DNA of 64,000 nucleotides from positions 6,920,162 through 6,984,161 of the forward strand of contig NW_024722158.1 of the NCBI RefSeq assembly GCF_018991925.1, written 5' to 3'. The notes beneath the pieces were generated by a model. That model searched no databases. It saw nothing but the letters and a program-made list of their open reading frames with translations, and was not told the origin of the DNA. Each line of letters opens with the position of its first letter. Positions within the stretch are counted from its first letter, which is position 1. Source of the DNA: Homarus americanus (taxonomy: Eukaryota; Arthropoda; Malacostraca; Decapoda; Nephropidae). The position numbers and the translations under genes were made by a program. Below, piece by piece: positions 61,690 through 64,000 of the stretch.

Positions 61690-62255
61690 ACACCCTATTG
61701 TTGATAGCCTAATACTCTCCCTGATACTCTCACACTAATACTCTCCCTCCCTCACTTTCTCTGATACTCTCCCTTGTCTCTCAATCTCCCTCCCCCTCAC
61801 ACAAAATCACTCTCCTACCCACACCCCCTCCCACCAATACCTCTTCCTCTCCCTCCCACCCACACCCCCTCTCACCAACACCCTCTTCCTCTCCCTCCCA
61901 CCCACACCCCTCCACCACCCCTCCCTCCCACCACACCCCTCTCGTCCTCTCCCTCTCACCAACACCCTCTCCCTCCCACCCACACCCCTCTCGTCCTCTC
62001 CCTCTCTCACCAACACCCCTCTCCCTCCCACCACACCCTCTCGTCCTCTCCCTCTCAACACCCTCTCTCCCTCCCACCAACACCCTCCTCGTCCTCTCCT
62101 CTCACTCAACACCCTCTCTCCCCCACCCACACCCCTCACCCCCCTCTGCTCTCTCCCCACACCCTCTCACCAACATCTCTCCCTCCACAACACCTTGTCT
62201 CTCCTCCCACCCCCTCCCACACTTCTTCCTCTCACCCTCCCTCTCCCTCACCCCA
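61690..62255. repeat. CCCTCCCACC/CTCTCGTCCTCTCC minisatellite
   Basis: ATACTCTCCC units at 61710-61780, then CCCTCCCACCCACACCCCTC and CTCTCGTCCTCTCCCTCTCA blocks about ten times. Almost G-free on + strand. Confidence 0.92.
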
Positions 62256-62327
62256 CTAATGTACCTTCATTAGGTTTCAATCAAACACACAACACCCAGA
62301 TGGGTCTGGTGGAGGCTATCAGCAATT

Positions 62328-62475
62328 GAGGAGGAAGGAGGTGAGAGGAAGGGGAGGGGGGGGTGAGGGAGGGGGTGAGGGAGAGGGGGTGAGGAGGGAG
62401 GGAGGAAGGAGGTGAGGGAGGAGGAAGGTGAGGGGGAGGAGGTGAGGGAGGGAGGTGAGGGAGGGAGGGAGGAAC
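62328..62475. repeat. GGTGAGGGAGG purine-rich minisatellite
   Basis: GGAGGTGAGGGAGG units over 150 bp. Confidence 0.9.
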
Positions 62476-62590
62476 GGTGTGAAGAAGCGTGGAAATGTGG
62501 AAAGGAAGAAAGTAGGAGGAAGAGGAGGAGAAAGTAGGAGCAGGAGGGAGGAGAAGGAGGGGAGATATGGTCCAATAAGGGATGGTGCAC

Positions 62591-62625
62591 TACTACTACT
62601 ACAACTACTACTACTACTACTACCA
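62591..62625. repeat. (ACT)n microsatellite
   Basis: About ten triplets with one CAA. Confidence 0.95.
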
Positions 62626-62904
62626 CCATCATTAAAACCACCACCACTCCTCTTTTTCCCCACTCCCACTCCTACCCCCACTCCTCTTCATTCAGACCTC
62701 TTCCTCCAACCATCATCTGGGTTTGTTTACATTGGCCAGATATTCCTCCCAAAGTTTAGAGACTTCATCAATAACTCGGGTATGTGGGGAGAATTTAATA
62801 TCTCGAGGTTCCAATACTACGTCGCCTCTCTCTCGCTTGGCAAATGTAAGGAGGAATATTGAGATTTAATGATGGAATTCGATTTTTTGGGGTGTTAATT
62901 TATG
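62626..62904. other. Spacer
   Basis: CCCACTCCTACCCCCACTCC at 62660, then unique sequence. The 135-aa frame ending at 62862 (+) starts in the purine tract and has no recognised family. Confidence 0.4.
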
Positions 62905-62940
<36 letters not shown>

Positions 62941-63080
62941 TATTATTATTATTATTATTATTATTATCTGCTCGTATTTGATATTATTACTGTTTTTGTT
63001 ATTGCTGCTATTATTTTTCTTGTTGATTATTGTTTTTGCTATTTTTTTTATTATTGTTGTTGCTGTTAGTTAATGCTATT
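62905..63080. repeat. (TTA)n then TTG/TTA degenerate tract
   Basis: About 20 triplets at 62905-62967 with one slip. Imperfect TTATTGTTGTTG follows to 63080. Confidence 0.95.
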
Positions 63081-63107
63081 ATTATTACCGGTACAATTAT
63101 TTTAAAC

Positions 63108-63200
63108 GTTCACACACACACACACACATTGAACACACCGCACTATAAACGTACACACACACTGTACACACCGCACCATAACCGTTCACAGGCCGCCAAT
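63108..63200. repeat. Short tandem, (AC)n plus ACACCGCAC(C/T)ATAA
   Basis: GAACACACCGCACTATAAAC near 63130 recurs as GTACACACCGCACCATAACC near 63164. Each is preceded by an ACAC run. Confidence 0.85.
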
Positions 63201-63282
63201 AAGAAAGCCATTTGCTGGTGACCTTCAAGCCAAAACGGTTTCAGATACCATAAAATGCAAACCCCGAGCTGACCCACGCTGA

Positions 63283-63530
63283 TGACGTCATAAATGGAAA
63301 CTGTCCAATCACATGCTCGAGATTTGGCCCCAGGCAAGATGACGTCATAAGTGGAAACTGTCCAATCACATGCTCGAGATTTGGGCCCCAGGCAGATGAC
63401 GTCATAAATGGAAACTGTCCAAATCACACACTCGAAATTTGCCTACGCTGATGACGTCATAAGTGGAAACTGTCCAATCACATGCTCGAGATTTGGCCCA
63501 AGGCTGATGACGTCATTGATGAAAGCTTTC
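63283..63530. promoter_or_regulatory. 55-57-bp tandem array, CRE octamer plus CCAAT box
   Basis: Perfect TGACGTCA at 63283, 63340, 63397, 63452 and 63508. The first four are followed by TAA(A/G)TGGAAACTGTCCAA(A)TCACA and CTCGA(G/A)ATTTG. The CCAAT core is intact in three of the four complete units and broken in one (CCAAATCA). The array is a tandem repeat. Regulatory use is inferred from the two motifs only. Confidence 0.6.
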
Positions 63531-63575
63531 GCTACACATCTTAGTCTGGTGAGGTGATAAATAAGTTTGTTTAAA

Positions 63576-63582
63576 GAAAGAA

Positions 63583-63615
<33 letters not shown>
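63576..63615. repeat. (AAAG)n-(ACAG)n compound
   Basis: AAAGAAAGAAAGATAG, then seven ACAG units. Confidence 0.95.
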
Positions 63616-63743
63616 CTCCCCTCAGGTGTAACAACCCTCCTCTACCTCATGTTTACCTGATCACTTGAGTCTGGGATCAACTCTCTCTCCTCTCATCTAA
63701 CCCTTTCCTGGCCGACCCCTTACACGTGTGCATACAAGACCAG

Positions 63744-63744
<1 letters not shown>

Positions 63745-63808
<64 letters not shown>
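63745..63808. repeat. (AC)n microsatellite
   Basis: About 32 perfect units. Confidence 0.97.
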
Positions 63809-63811
<3 letters not shown>

Positions 63812-63894
63812 CTACCTCTCTGGAATGAGTAATGGGAATGCACCAAGCAGGCCACAGTCTTAGCTATCTTATGCATCCCAGCACTTGAGCCCTG

Positions 63895-64000
63895 AGGCTC
63901 CCTCCCTCCTCCCTCCTCTCTCTTCTCTCCTTCCCTCTGTCTCCCCTGTTGTCCGTTCTTCTCCGTCTCCCCATGTTAGTCCGAGTGTCTCTCCTTCCTC
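63895..64000. repeat. Polypyrimidine tract at the window edge
   Basis: CTCCCTCC/TCTCC words continue to the last base. Confidence 0.75.

Overview
This window looks like non-coding DNA from an arthropod nuclear genome, most likely a decapod crustacean. The evidence is indirect: very dense (AC)n and (AG)n microsatellites (about 60 arrays in 64 kb, roughly one per kb), many short tracts of the arthropod telomere-type motif TTAGG/CCTAA, and two decayed non-LTR-like retroelement ends. I see no bacterial or viral gene organisation, no rRNA, no convincing functional tRNA and no intact host protein gene. Every long open frame lies in a tandem repeat or a low-complexity purine/pyrimidine tract whose unit lacks stop codons.

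Layout. 0-15 kb: microsatellites alternate with small minisatellites (71 bp at 2.5 kb, 76-bp higher-order GGAT at 3.0 kb, 19 bp at 5.5 kb, 21 bp at 7.0 kb, 33 bp at 10.7 kb, 53 bp at 13.3 kb), a 690-bp homopurine tract at 4.7 kb and a tRNA-derived SINE-like head at 9.8 kb. 15-26 kb: a 101-bp array carrying two CCAAT boxes and a CRE-like site per unit (15.3-16.2 kb), a 39-bp array open on both strands (18.4-19.6 kb), a 26-bp ACGTACGT array (20.4 kb), a CRE array (22.5 kb) and a 58-bp array (25.4 kb). 26-41 kb: a 15-bp array with a 90-bp higher-order unit (29.1 kb), a 45-bp array (30.3 kb), a 34/30-bp array (35.4 kb), a SINE-like head fused to a 22-bp array resembling the Pol III B box (36.6 kb), a 50-bp array with a nine-unit higher-order repeat (38.8-39.8 kb) and an apparently exact 178-bp tandem duplication (40.6-40.9 kb). 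41-64 kb: a CCAAT inverted repeat and three CREs (41.5-42.0 kb), nuclear-receptor-like half sites (47.1 kb), a 22/44-bp array (52.7 kb), a non-LTR 3' end inserted in (GT)n (53.5-53.8 kb), a 300-bp (TACA)n tract (55 kb), a retroelement-like pseudogene fragment between (TAG)n tracts (57.9-58.4 kb), a 1.1-kb polypyrimidine tract (59.1-60.2 kb) and a five-copy CRE+CCAAT array (63.3 kb).

There are no genes here to form a pathway. The unexpected pattern is a roughly 20-fold excess of the palindromic CRE octamer TGACGTCA: 20 perfect copies at eight separate places, against about one expected. Three of those places are multi-copy clusters, and one pairs the site with CCAAT boxes. A fourth array, at 15.3 kb, has the near-CRE TTACGTCA with CCAAT boxes. 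I also see two dispersed repeat families by eye: family A, a roughly 90-bp module containing a TTTGAGAATCC-like core and TCGTAAGTTAAA, and family B, around TTAATCTTCAGGTGA. All alignments were made by eye, and array copy numbers and edges are approximate to a few bases.
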